A stretch of 45,493 nt of DNA from Acidobacteriota bacterium (lineage in GTDB: Bacteria > Acidobacteriota > Terriglobia > Acidiferrales > UBA7541). Where the stretch lies: contig PMES01000143.1 in assembly GCA_003154775.1 (NCBI GenBank), positions 1-45,493 of the forward strand, given 5' to 3'. Both the position numbers and the translations under genes were made by a program. A model generated the notes under the pieces. The model was not told where the DNA came from, ran no database searches, and was given only the letters and a program-made list of their open reading frames with translations. Shown in pieces: positions 1 through 8,808 of the stretch (the first letter of the stretch is position 1; every line of letters starts with the position of its first letter).

Positions 1-561
1 TGGGTTCACCGGACGAATACGAGAAAGAAAGTTTCGTAATTGCAGCACTCGCGGAAATTCGCGGAAGAAGTAGATGCCGCCAAAGTGGGTAAGACCCTTG
101 TGATCACAGGCGAGGCGCAAATTCCGCGGTGCATGGCGCATTTCGGGATTACCTAACCAAAGGTTATGTTATCCCGGAACCACAGAAATCGCATGCAACC
201 CTCGTCATTCCAGCATCGCGATAACCTTCCGCCTCTCGAAATGCGCCGGATTCAGGTTATACAGGAGTTTGGGAACAGCCGCTTGTGAAGATAGCACCAG
301 GGTCTGGAATCTCAGCCGTCGCACTCCCAAAGGTCTGCCACGAACTTCAGATTGCCCTGCCTGGACGCGGATATTGGATCAAGAAGGAATTTTCCAAACC
401 GGCGTGACACTCATCGCAATGGAGATGACGCTGAATGTGGCGGAGGCGTGTGGAAGTCGAATCCTACGTTCGTGGACGCAGGATTCCGCTGCGGCTGGTG
501 TTGCGCGCGAAAATTGTCCGATGGCAGGAGGGTTGCCGAGGCATCTGCCGCCGCGGTTCAT
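1..561. other. No intact gene; degenerate sequence
   Basis: No open frame here looks like a protein. A short frame (about 40-159, plus strand) follows a stop and ends at another stop; it reads protein-like for some 38 codons but is not recognised and may be the tail of a decayed gene. The only identifiable piece is the selC-derived fragment at 434-461, listed separately. Confidence 0.5.
434..461 (-). repeat. 3'-end fragment of tRNA-Sec (selC), copy 1
   Basis: On the minus strand this reads as a T-loop (TTCGACT), a T-stem 3' strand, an acceptor 3' strand ACGCCTCC, a G discriminator and CCA. The eight-base acceptor strand ending CGCCTCCGCCA and the TTCGACT loop are typical of bacterial selenocysteine tRNA. 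The rest of the tRNA is absent. The same 28 bases, with one change, recur in the same orientation at 11295-11322. selC is a classic integration site for islands, so this is probably an attachment-site remnant. Confidence 0.6.
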
Positions 562-597
562 AAAAAAAGGGGCACACCCGCGAACGGATGTGCCCCT
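562..597 (-). terminator. Rho-independent terminator of the TonB receptor gene
   Basis: On the minus strand an eight-base GC-rich perfect stem (GGGGCACA / TGTGCCCC, 569-576 with 589-596) with a twelve-base loop is followed by seven T residues (complement of 562-568). It begins about 15 bases after the receptor stop codon at 612. The structure is seen directly; function follows from its form and position. Confidence 0.9.
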
Positions 598-611
598 GGT
601 TAAAGGTTTGG

Positions 612-3600
612 CTAAAAGTACAGCTTCAGGCCGAGTTGGACGTTACGCGGGGTGTGCGTGCCGTTCAACGTCCCGAACGCCGTGCCGTCGTCGACGTCGG
701 TGTCCACGCTGTTGAAATTGGTGTGGTTGAATGTGTTGAACATTTCGCCTCGGAACTGAAGCTTGATACGTTCCGAAATGCTCGTATTCTTGATGAAGCC
801 GATGTCCCAAACCTGCTGTCCTGGACCGAGGATATCGCCAGAACTCGCCGTCCCGAAGTGCCCTACTGCATCCGTGAAGGCGGCCTGGTTGAACCATGCG
901 CTGATTGTTTTCGGATAGCTGATTGCCGTTGAGGTCCTGTCCGCACGGATGGTTAGCAGTCCCAACCCGCCATCATTAAGCTTAGCGGCTGCATTATAAA
1001 GGTTGAACGGATCGGCGTTCTGGAATATCGTGAGCGACTGCCCGGACTCGATGGTGGTGATCCCAGAGACCTCCCATCCGCCCAGCACATGGCCCACAAA
1101 TCCCTTCTGTTCCCTGAAGAAGGGCAGATCGTAGACGTAGTTGAATACGACGATCTGAGGCGTATTGGTAGCCGCCGGACCGTAGTCCAACATAGGGTTG
1201 TAGGTGTCGGCGATCGGGGTACCCCGGTCGTTGCTATTGTCGGTCAGAAGTTTGGACCAGGTATAGGCCACGCCAATGTTGAGGCCCCTGCTTACCTGGC
1301 GATTCAGCGTCACCTGCAACGAGTTGTAATTGCTGGTGAATTCAGGATCTCGTGCCGTTATGTTGCCGAACCCCCAATATGGGCGCAGCGCATTGACGTT
1401 TACGTAATCAGGCCCATTTGCGGCATCGGAAGCCTCACGCGCGGCGACAGTGGGCTGGTTCAAATTCACGTCGCCAAGCAGATGGGTTCCCAGGGTTCCT
1501 ACATAAGCAACTTCCAGCTTGGTGTTGGGCAGGATTTCCTGCTGCACCGAAAGGTTGAAGTCCTGATAGTAGGGTGTTTTCCAAATGGGGGAGCCGGTAG
1601 CAGTCAAGCCCACCGGGCCGAGAGGTGGACCTGCCGAAGCACCCGACAGAATACTGTCGAAGGGACCGCTCAGAATGTTGGTGGTCTGTACCAGCGGCGG
1701 ATCGCCGAAGGCGTTCTGTTCAAAGATGCCGTTCAGCGAACGGTCATAGAACATGCCGTATCCGCCGCGGATGGCGGTCTTGCCCCTCCCGAAAGGATCC
1801 CAGGCAAATCCGAGCCGAGGCGCAATGTTTCCCTTAGTGCTCGGATTGATCATTGCCCCATAGGGCGAGCAAGTCGCGCTCGGGGCGATGGCCTGCGCAG
1901 CCGTGCACGCGGCGCCGGTGGGGATAATGAGCCCATTCGCGTAGTTGGCGGCGTTCAGAGCCTGTCCGGCGACAAAATTACCGGTGATCGGATTGATCGC
2001 CGGCGCATTCGCCGCGTTGAACAGGCCCGCGTCAAAGTTAACCAGCGTGTTGTTCGCATCCGAAGGCGTCGGGAAGTAGCTGTAGCGCAGGCCAAGGTTC
2101 AGGGTTAGGCGGCGCGTGACCTTCCAGTCATCCTGCACGTAGGCTTCGACGTTCTTATAGTGCAGGTCGGGAATCACATCCCTGCTCGGCTGGTAATAGG
2201 AAGCTTGCTGCCCCAACAGAAACTGCGCGAGGGCTGGCATGAGGATGGTCGTGCCGTCGGCTGCATAGATGTCAGAGAAGCTGAAGCTCGGATTCCCTTC
2301 CGCGGCATTCTCCGTCTTCTCCATGGCTTGCACGCTGAAGCCGAACCGCAGCGCGTGCTTGCCCTGCACTATCGAGAGATTGTCAAGGATACTCTGGTCT
2401 ATGTTGCGCTCATGATAGGGCGCGCTCCCCGGGGCTGCTGCCAAACCGGTGCTCGCAATGCCGATGGTCGGACCGCGGCCATACGGATCCGAGTAGGCCC
2501 AGTTGTTTGTCAGTTGGCCGGTGAAAGCGGAACTGTCAATAATCCCGCTCGCCGTGGCGTTGATTCCGCCCCATGCATACACGTATTCCACCTCGTTGGC
2601 GATTCGAGGGGAAATCGTCCAGGTCAGGTTCCCAACCACGTTTTTGCCCGGTGCATCAAGGGCGGTCGGGACTACCCCCGGAAAGTTGTTGCCGGCCCAA
2701 AGACCGGTCGGTTGGTTCTCGGGAACATCGTCCATGATGTAGCGGCCGTAGAAGCGGATCTTATCGTTGAGCTCTTCGTCCACGCGGATGATATCCTGGT
2801 GAAAATTGTTCAAGGCGCTGTAGGCGTAATAGAACTCAGTGCCGTTGAGGTTTGCCGGATACTTGCTGTAAATGTTGCTGACGTATGCTTTGGCGTTCTG
2901 GCTGTAGCAACCGGGCGTGGTGAGATTGAGTTGCGAAACTGCGGCGGTTCCGGTGCCGGTGACGGTGACGCAGGCCGGATTCGCCACGTAGGGCGACAGA
3001 TCGCCCGAGAATGTACCGCCCAACTGAGCCGCCGTGGGCATCTCAGTGATCGTCTCCGAGGCCGGCGTGCTGGTCTTGCGCCATTCCTCGGACCAGAAGA
3101 AGAACGTCTTCGCCTTCTTCTTCTGCGTCTTCCCCGGGATGAAGATGGGCCCGCCCACCGTAAATCCGAAGTCGTTGTACCGCTCAATCGACCGCGGAGT
3201 ATCGGTGGCGTTACTGAAGAAGGAGTTCGCGTTCAGGTAGTCGTTCCGGAAGAACTCGTAGACGCTGCCGTGAAAATCGCTGGTACCCGACTTGGTGGCC
3301 ACGAGTATCTGCCCGCCGCCGCTTCGTCCGGACCCTGCATCATAGTTGCTTCTCTGGAGAGTGAACTCCTGGATCGCGTCAATGCTGGGCACGTTCAACA
3401 GCGTTGCGTTCGAGCCGCTATCGTTGATATCGGCGCCATCCACGGTCCAGTTATTCGCGGTGGTGCGCGCGCCGTTTACGGACACCGTGGTATTGTTCGC
3501 AAGACCGAAACCGACTTCGTCGCCCCAATCCGCGACAACGCCGGGCTGCAAGGTCAACAACTGTTCGAAGTTGCGGTTGTTCAGCATGAGCTCGCGTACC

Positions 3601-4028
3601 TGAGTGCCGGTAATCGTCTGCGATTGTTCCGCGGTGCTAACTTCGACCGGCAGGGTGGTGGACGACACCTCAACTGTCTCCGCCACCTTGCCAATTGTCA
3701 GTTGTACGTCCAGGCTGCGCTTCTCGGAAACGTTGAGAACCACGTTCTTAGACGTCCACGCCTGGAACCCGGCGCCGTGCACCGTAACAGTGTAGGTTCC
3801 CGCCGGCAGGTTGGTCGCCGTGTACTCGCCGTCGCTGCCCGTCGTCACCGTTCGAATATCGGCATTCGTATCGTTGCTGTGGAATACCACCGTGGCGTTA
3901 GGAACCACGGCGTTGGATGCATCGCTCACGGTGCCATTGATTGTTGCGGTTAACTCTTGTGCATGGCCGAAAGACGGCAACGCGAGGATAGCCAAAATCA
4001 GCAGTCCCCAGAATAAGGTTTTCTTCAT
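612..4028 (-). CDS. Oar-like TonB-dependent receptor with carboxypeptidase-regulatory N-terminus
   Basis: Predicted outer-membrane receptor of 1138 residues, of the Oar-like family abundant in Acidobacteriota. Residues 1-24 form a signal peptide (MKKTLFWG, then a hydrophobic core to HAQ). Residues about 27-110 are a carboxypeptidase-regulatory/Cna-B-like beta-sandwich (INGTVSD, YTVTVHGAGF). A TonB plug-like region follows (about 120-250, with VNGARTTANNWTVDG), then a long beta-barrel rich in GLRYSY/TLNLGL strands, ending in an aromatic residue (LGLKLYF) as barrel proteins do. The start has AAGGAAGT about five bases upstream. A strong terminator follows. The substrate is unknown; the divergent GntR-glucokinase pair suggests a sugar or glycan, but that is inference. 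Confidence 0.9.
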   Translation of the reverse strand: MKKTLFWGLLILAILALPSFGHAQELTATINGTVSDASNAVVPNATVVFHSNDTNADIRTVTTGSDGEYTATNLPAGTYTVTVHGAGFQAWTSKNVVLNVSEKRSLDVQLTIGKVAETVEVSSTTLPVEVSTAEQSQTITGTQVRELMLNNRNFEQLLTLQPGVVADWGDEVGFGLANNTTVSVNGARTTANNWTVDGADINDSGSNATLLNVPSIDAIQEFTLQRSNYDAGSGRSGGGQILVATKSGTSDFHGSVYEFFRNDYLNANSFFSNATDTPRSIERYNDFGFTVGGPIFIPGKTQKKKAKTFFFWSEEWRKTSTPASETITEMPTAAQLGGTFSGDLSPYVANPACVTVTGTGTAAVSQLNLTTPGCYSQNAKAYVSNIYSKYPANLNGTEFYYAYSALNNFHQDIIRVDEELNDKIRFYGRYIMDDVPENQPTGLWAGNNFPGVVPTALDAPGKNVVGNLTWTISPRIANEVEYVYAWGGINATASGIIDSSAFTGQLTNNWAYSDPYGRGPTIGIASTGLAAAPGSAPYHERNIDQSILDNLSIVQGKHALRFGFSVQAMEKTENAAEGNPSFSFSDIYAADGTTILMPALAQFLLGQQASYYQPSRDVIPDLHYKNVEAYVQDDWKVTRRLTLNLGLRYSYFPTPSDANNTLVNFDAGLFNAANAPAINPITGNFVAGQALNAANYANGLIIPTGAACTAAQAIAPSATCSPYGAMINPSTKGNIAPRLGFAWDPFGRGKTAIRGGYGMFYDRSLNGIFEQNAFGDPPLVQTTNILSGPFDSILSGASAGPPLGPVGLTATGSPIWKTPYYQDFNLSVQQEILPNTKLEVAYVGTLGTHLLGDVNLNQPTVAAREASDAANGPDYVNVNALRPYWGFGNITARDPEFTSNYNSLQVTLNRQVSRGLNIGVAYTWSKLLTDNSNDRGTPIADTYNPMLDYGPAATNTPQIVVFNYVYDLPFFREQKGFVGHVLGGWEVSGITTIESGQSLTIFQNADPFNLYNAAAKLNDGGLGLLTIRADRTSTAISYPKTISAWFNQAAFTDAVGHFGTASSGDILGPGQQVWDIGFIKNTSISERIKLQFRGEMFNTFNHTNFNSVDTDVDDGTAFGTLNGTHTPRNVQLGLKLYF

Positions 4029-4038
4029 AGGACTTCCT

Positions 4039-4078
4039 TAGACTCCTTTGTTAAAAGTTCAAACCGAGCAACACCCCA
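4039..4078 (-). repeat. Receptor 3'-end repeat, copy 1
   Basis: This 40-base stretch recurs at 7204-7243 with only a few differences. On the minus strand it encodes a barrel-like C-terminus (FGVLLGLNF, stop TAA at 4053-4051) followed by AACAAAGGAGTCTA. It is the surviving tail of the deleted receptor gene at 4051-4562 and also runs into the leader of the intact receptor. Confidence 0.6.
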
Positions 4079-4562
4079 AATCGCTGTTCATTTCCCCACC
4101 CTGCGTTTGGAGCAGAGGAGTAACTCCGCGAACCTCAATCGTGAACGTAACCGCGCCCACCTTCATCTGAACCTCGACACGCGCGGTCTGATTCGATGCC
4201 AGAGTAAACGTGGGATACACTACCGTTTCAAAACCATTTGGCTCCACTTTCACGCTCTCGATTTCCGCGCGAATGCTCAAGACACTGTAAATCTTGACTT
4301 CGCTCGTCATCGCTGGCCCTGATGTTCCTCGATCGGCGTCCTTCGCCGTCACGGTGGTGCCAGCGATGGGCGCGCCGCTGGGATCGGTGATGGTACCCGT
4401 GATGGACGCTCTCACATCCTGAGCGGAAACCGCGCGAGCGCCGCACGAAATCAGGAGCAGGGCTAATCCGACAATCCCTCCAGAGCAGGACAGTAGTTTC
4501 TTCGCAAAAATCCTCCTGAAAAGACCACCGGCCGCCCAGCAACTATGTCCCTCTTGTTGCAA
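4051..4562 (-). pseudogene. TonB-dependent receptor, internally deleted remnant
   Basis: The frame begins with a long N-terminus, a hydrophobic export segment (LALLLISCGARAVSAQ) and a carboxypeptidase-regulatory domain (ITGTITDPSGAPIAGTTV), then the segment joining to the plug (FTIEVRGVTPLLQTQ). It stops after 167 residues where a plug and barrel of roughly 900 residues should follow. Just before the stop another frame reads NEQRFGVLLGLNF and a TAA, exactly the kind of sequence that ends these barrels. The simplest reading is that an internal deletion fused the first 0.47 kb to the last 40 bases. It lies immediately upstream of the intact receptor, so a truncated periplasmic domain might still be made. 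Confidence 0.75.
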
Positions 4563-4939
4563 TGTACTGAAATGAGCCGAGCACCCCGATCAGCTATAGT
4601 GCTGAATTGTGATTAGCTATATAGCACCATTTTCCCCTTGTCAAGAAAAAAATGTTGTTTTATAAGGGATATTGAAAATGCGCCCTATAGCACGATTGGG
4701 ACCCTGCTCTATATCGGTAAAGATCAGTGGGAATGGGGGCGTACCCATCCCCGTGCGGGTGCCACAACAGGCCGACGGAAATGTCTTTTGCCGCCACGTG
4801 GCATCGTGTGCCGGTTTTGGAGAATGGGCCCGCGCCTCGGTGAGGGGGAAGGACGGCTTTCTATCCTTTATTCCCGCACGGGGTTTTGCAATGCTGCACC
4901 AGTTTTGCAGTTCGCAAGTGACAAGTCGAGGGAGACGGA
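4563..4939. promoter_or_regulatory. Divergent intergenic region with CTATA palindromic boxes
   Basis: This stretch separates the minus-strand receptor genes from the plus-strand gntR. It holds a perfect ten-base palindrome GCTATATAGC (4616-4625) and two related boxes, GCTATAGTGC (4593-4602) and CCTATAGCAC (4682-4691). The boxes share CTATA flanked by GC or GCAC and lie 23 and 66 bases apart. They are plausible operators for the GntR regulator encoded next door. No gene is seen here. Confidence 0.4.
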
Positions 4940-5662
4940 ATGCCTGTTAAAAGCCGAAACAGTATCCCCGCCTATCAGCGGATTCAGGGCAAAATCCGCA
5001 AGATTATTGAAGCGGGGGGATTGCGCCCGGGTGATGCTGTACCATCTGAGAGAGAACTGGCGAGGGTTCATAATGTCAGCCTCATGACCGCTCGCCACGC
5101 TCTCGCCTCGTTGGAAAAACAAGGTGCCGTGGAGCGCCGTCGCGGCGTTGGCACATTCGTTGCTGCACCTAAGATCCACTTCAATAAACTGATGAGCTAC
5201 ACCGAACAGATGGGCAGTCGCAGCCTCATCCCCGGCTCGAAAGTCCTTCTTGTCAAGATCATTGACGATGAGCATGAAGTGAACGCGCGCCTGGCTCTAT
5301 CGCCGAATAGCAGAGTCGTCAAACTGGAGCGCTTGCGTCATGTGTCCGGCGAACCTTTCGCCCTGGAGACTTGCTACCTCTCCGCTGCACAATTCTCTGG
5401 TTTGCTTACCGCTCCCCTGCACCGCGAATCGCTTTTCGCCACTCTGGAGCGGGACTACAACGTCGAACTCGGCTACGCCGACGAAGAAGTCGACGCTACT
5501 CCTGCAGACCCCCGAACCGCGGAACTCCTTGGCGTTCCGAAACGCGAACCGCTTCTGCGCATTCGTCAAGTGATCTATTCCACCAAGGGCGTCGTGATCC
5601 TCTATGTGCTCGGCTTGTATCGTTCCGACCGCCATAACCTCGTTATCCGGCGCTTCCGCTAG
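4940..5662 (+). CDS. GntR family (HutC/UTRA type) transcriptional regulator
   Basis: 240 residues. Residues about 8-72 are a GntR winged helix (IPAYQRIQGKIRKII, GDAVPSERELA, SLMTARHAL, GVGTFVA). Residues about 95-235 are a UTRA ligand-binding domain (LIPGSKVLLV, LERLRHVSGEPFALETCYL), which in this family senses sugars or other small effectors. The ATG follows GAGGGAGACGGA, a reasonable ribosome site. It lies upstream of glucokinase on the same strand and divergent from the TonB receptor genes, so it probably controls uptake or use of a sugar. The effector cannot be told from sequence. Confidence 0.9.
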   Translation: MPVKSRNSIPAYQRIQGKIRKIIEAGGLRPGDAVPSERELARVHNVSLMTARHALASLEKQGAVERRRGVGTFVAAPKIHFNKLMSYTEQMGSRSLIPGSKVLLVKIIDDEHEVNARLALSPNSRVVKLERLRHVSGEPFALETCYLSAAQFSGLLTAPLHRESLFATLERDYNVELGYADEEVDATPADPRTAELLGVPKREPLLRIRQVIYSTKGVVILYVLGLYRSDRHNLVIRRFR

Positions 5663-5809
5663 TTCGCGGAACGGTTTGTTGCCTTCACTTGGGGTTACTA
5701 TGATCAAGAGCACCATGCTTCAAGCCTCGTCACAATGGCATGCTAGCGCTCCGGCTCCTTTTTCCTGCCTTCCTTTCTTTTTTCGACCTGCGCCATTAGC
5801 GGGGGACCA

Positions 5810-6820
5810 ATGATCATTGCGGGAGACATTGGCGGCACGAAATGCAACTTGGCTGCTTTCGAAGAGCATGGCACGGACCTGGACTTGGTTGCCAGGCAAC
5901 GCTATGCAACCGGGGATTACCCAAGCTTTGAAGAAGTGCTCATGCATTTCCGCGAAGATCTGCACAAGCAGGCTCCGGCTCGCAACCACATTCGGGCTGC
6001 AGGCTTTGGCGTTCCCGGCACAGTGGTAAACGGGCGTCTGTATTCTCTAAATCTGGCTTGGGCGGTGGAGTCCGTCTCTATTGCTACGGCCCTGAATCTT
6101 CACGCCAAGGACGTTGTCCTCCTGAACGATCTTGTCGCTACGGCGTTCGGCCTGGACAAACTTTCGCCCGGCGACTTCATTTCTCTGAAGCAAGGCGTTC
6201 CCGAACCGCGTGGAAACAAAGCCGTCATCGCCGCGGGAACCGGTCTCGGAGAAGCCGTCCTCTACTGGGACGGCCGGCGCTATCGCCCGGCTCCTTCGGA
6301 AGGCGGCGCGGCAGATTTTGCTCCGCGCGACGACCGGGAAGTCCGCCTCCTCCTGTTTCTGAAGCAGAGTCTTCCCCGCGTTTCCTGCGAAGATATCTTT
6401 TCCGGACGGGGCTTCCGCAAATTACACGAATTCCTCGATCCCAGGGTGATTCATTCCACGTTTGGCGAACGAGCAACGGTTTCTGCAAGCGAAATCACCC
6501 ATAATGCAATCGACGGAAGCTGTCCCATTTGTGTCGAGGTACTCGATTGGTGGATCGACGCGTTTGGCGCTGAAACAGGAAACCTGGCTCTGCGCGTTCT
6601 CGCCTACGGCGGAGTCTTTCTGGCCGGCGGGATTGCCGTGAAGATTCTCCCTAGACTGAAAGAGAGCAGCTTTTGCCACTCATTCGCCAATAAGGGACCG
6701 ATGACGGAAATCCTTTCCCGTATTCCCATTTCCGTCATGATCAACGAAGATGCCCCGGTCCTTGGCGCTGCCCATCGGGCACTGGCAGTTGTCGGCGCGG
6801 CAAGCAGCGATTTATTCTGA
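5810..6820 (+). CDS. glk: Glucokinase
   Basis: 336 residues; predicted cytoplasmic glucokinase phosphorylating glucose with ATP to glucose-6-phosphate. Family marks in order: phosphate-1 loop GDIGGTKCNL (residues 5-14), GFGVPGTV, NDLVATAFG containing the likely catalytic Asp, AAGTGLGEA, and SEGGAADFAP near the glucose site. Length is normal for the bacterial Glk family rather than the shorter ROK kinases. The start follows GCGGGGGACCA. It is 147 bases after gntR on the same strand. The fit to Glk is good; specificity for glucose itself is inferred from the family. Confidence 0.88.
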   Translation: MIIAGDIGGTKCNLAAFEEHGTDLDLVARQRYATGDYPSFEEVLMHFREDLHKQAPARNHIRAAGFGVPGTVVNGRLYSLNLAWAVESVSIATALNLHAKDVVLLNDLVATAFGLDKLSPGDFISLKQGVPEPRGNKAVIAAGTGLGEAVLYWDGRRYRPAPSEGGAADFAPRDDREVRLLLFLKQSLPRVSCEDIFSGRGFRKLHEFLDPRVIHSTFGERATVSASEITHNAIDGSCPICVEVLDWWIDAFGAETGNLALRVLAYGGVFLAGGIAVKILPRLKESSFCHSFANKGPMTEILSRIPISVMINEDAPVLGAAHRALAVVGAASSDLF

Positions 6821-7353
6821 CCTGTCCGTATCAAGAACCTCGTTCGGAAGCATTTGGCGGCGCCGAAGCTTCTCCGATCACCTGAGCACGTTGGATTCCG
6901 CGCGAACCTATTCGGTGACTGAGTTCAACGACACAAAAAAGCAGCCACAATCAGCATGCCCCAGTCGAGAATGTGCCTAGAGTGGCGCCTGTTTAGGCAG
7001 CAACGTGTTCGTAGCGATGATGGCGTCCGACATCTTGTGGAATTTCCACAACGCGGCCCTTGGCCGCAGGCTGGATCGGTCGGCAACGGTCCCGACCGTG
7101 CCATCGGCCCTCCCCCGGCGCTGCCAATTCTGCTTATCCCTCATTACAAAAATCCCAACCACCCTCAACTCAATGGCTTGTACCCGGTTATGCTATAGCT
7201 TCTAGACTCCTTTGTTGAAAGTTCAAACCGGGAAACACACCAAGACACCTTCGGAGCACATCGAACAATGCACCATTGCCAGAAGTATGCACCTCCAGCG
7301 GATAACGGTTGTGATCCGGTTGAGAACATGCGCGGAAGATATTGAATCCACCC
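6821..7353. other. Non-coding or degenerate stretch with receptor 3' vestige
   Basis: No credible gene in 533 bases between two convergent genes. The recognisable part is 7204-7243, a second copy of the receptor-tail repeat. On the minus strand it reads LGVFPGLNF but the stop codon is now CAA. A third receptor gene probably once lay here and has decayed. Confidence 0.5.
7204..7243 (-). repeat. Receptor 3'-end repeat, copy 2 (decayed)
   Basis: Near match to 4039-4078, same orientation, including the AACAAAGGAGTCTA tail. The barrel-end peptide (LGVFPGLNF) survives but the terminal TAA has become CAA, and nothing barrel-like lies upstream. Confidence 0.55.
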
Positions 7354-8505
7354 TTAATGACCATTTCCTTCCGCACTCACTGCCTTCGCTGCGTTTTCGT
7401 CCGCACGCTTCTGTATTCGTGCTGAAAGCCTCTGTTCGCGCAGCCCTTCTTCCTTCAGCCCGAGTTCCCGCAGCGCCGTCCCCAGCACGAAGTGCGCCTT
7501 ATAGTATTCCGCGTCAAGCGAGATGGCTTTGCGCAATGGCGCCACTGCGTCCTTCGGATGACCCAGATCTATCTCCGCCTTCCCCAGCTCATACAGCGCT
7601 TCCTTATAGTTGGGGTTGGCCGCTACGGCGGCCCGCAGGTACACCACGGCCGCGGCGGGCTGGTCCTGCTTCGCCAGAATCTCGCCCAACAGGCAGTTCG
7701 ACACCGGATCAGCCGGATAATTCGCGAGTTCGGTTCGAAATTCCACGGCCGCGCGCTGGTCATCGCCGGTCTTCCAATAAATCACGCCGAGACCCGAATG
7801 GACGCCGAGGTACCGCGGGTCGGCTGCCCGCGCCGCCTCAAACTCGCTCCGCGCCTCTTCTTCCCTGGACATACCGTCATAGGCCGTGCCCATCATGACG
7901 TGCGCCGAAGCCGCATCCGGATTGATGCGCATAATCCTCTCGAAGACGCTGGCGACGCTCTTGTAGTCCTTCGCCCGCATGTAGGCCTTGCCCAACATGT
8001 CCAGCGTGGCGATATCGGCGGGCTGCAACTGGCTGGCTCGTTCCAGATATGCCGCCGATTCGGGATAGCGATCGAGCGCAAACGCAGTCAGGCCCGCCAT
8101 CTCCAGGAGCTGGAAATCTGCCGTGCCCGTGGCTGTCAGCTGTCGCAGCAGCGGCCGTGCTTGCCGGTACCTCCCGGCCCGATAGAACGCCACCGCCAGG
8201 TTCCGCTCCGTAGGCGGGTCGCCCGGCTTAAACTTCAGCGCGCGTTCGTAAAAACCGATCGCTTCCGCGGTTTTCCCCTGACGCGCCAGGGAAATCGCCA
8301 GATCATTCAGAATCTCAACGGAAGATGGCCGCATGTCGAGCGCACGGCGAAAAGCCCGCTCGGCGGCAGCATTGTCGCCGGCGTGCAGAGCTTCGGACCC
8401 GTGGACCAGGAATGTCTGCAGAGTCTCCTGCGCGCGTACCGCCGCGGCCGCCGTCACAAAAAGCAGCATGGCGGTGGCAACTCCGCTGCGAACGGATCTG
8501 CGCAT
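7354..8505 (-). CDS. Secreted tetratricopeptide-repeat protein
   Basis: About 383 residues from the chosen ATG, which puts an export signal (MRRSVRSGVATAMLLF then small residues to VRAQ) at the N-terminus; an in-frame ATG 14 codons upstream is possible. The rest is a run of some nine to ten 34-residue TPR units (for example AERAFRRALDMRPSS, AIGFYERALKFKPGD, ASVFERIMRINPDAA, AVVYLRAAVAANPNY, AVAPLRKAISLDAEY). TPR solenoids bind partner proteins; no catalytic domain is present. It is probably periplasmic. Neighbours give no clear role. Confidence 0.8.
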   Translation of the reverse strand: MRRSVRSGVATAMLLFVTAAAAVRAQETLQTFLVHGSEALHAGDNAAAERAFRRALDMRPSSVEILNDLAISLARQGKTAEAIGFYERALKFKPGDPPTERNLAVAFYRAGRYRQARPLLRQLTATGTADFQLLEMAGLTAFALDRYPESAAYLERASQLQPADIATLDMLGKAYMRAKDYKSVASVFERIMRINPDAASAHVMMGTAYDGMSREEEARSEFEAARAADPRYLGVHSGLGVIYWKTGDDQRAAVEFRTELANYPADPVSNCLLGEILAKQDQPAAAVVYLRAAVAANPNYKEALYELGKAEIDLGHPKDAVAPLRKAISLDAEYYKAHFVLGTALRELGLKEEGLREQRLSARIQKRADENAAKAVSAEGNGH

Positions 8506-8808
8506 AATTGCCTGATTGTCTCTGAAAAAAGCTCCCCAAAATTGCATCGAACGGAGCCAATAATTCCTTACGAAATCCGGATAAAATGATCCTTCAATTC
8601 CCTGCTGATGTCTAGCGTGTTACTGTCTTTCCACTATGGCGCTGCACCCATTTGCCCGTTTTGGGAATACTCTAGTCGTGGATGCCATGGCGGAATGGGC
8701 TGGGACGGCTGCAGTAGCCTTGCGCCCCAAGCGGGGCTGCGGCAGAGATTGTGAGAAGACGCCTGGCCTGGGACGCAACGCGGATGAGTCTTCGCGGCGT
8801 ACCGCAGA

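Noticed and set aside
269-715. 148-residue plus-strand frame with NVAEACGSR
   Set aside because: It runs through the selC fragment, the terminator and the antisense end of the receptor gene; not a real protein.
2160-3953. 597-residue plus-strand open frame opposite the TonB receptor
   Set aside because: It is antisense to a receptor with clear domains; GC-rich third positions keep the opposite frame open. No recognisable domain.
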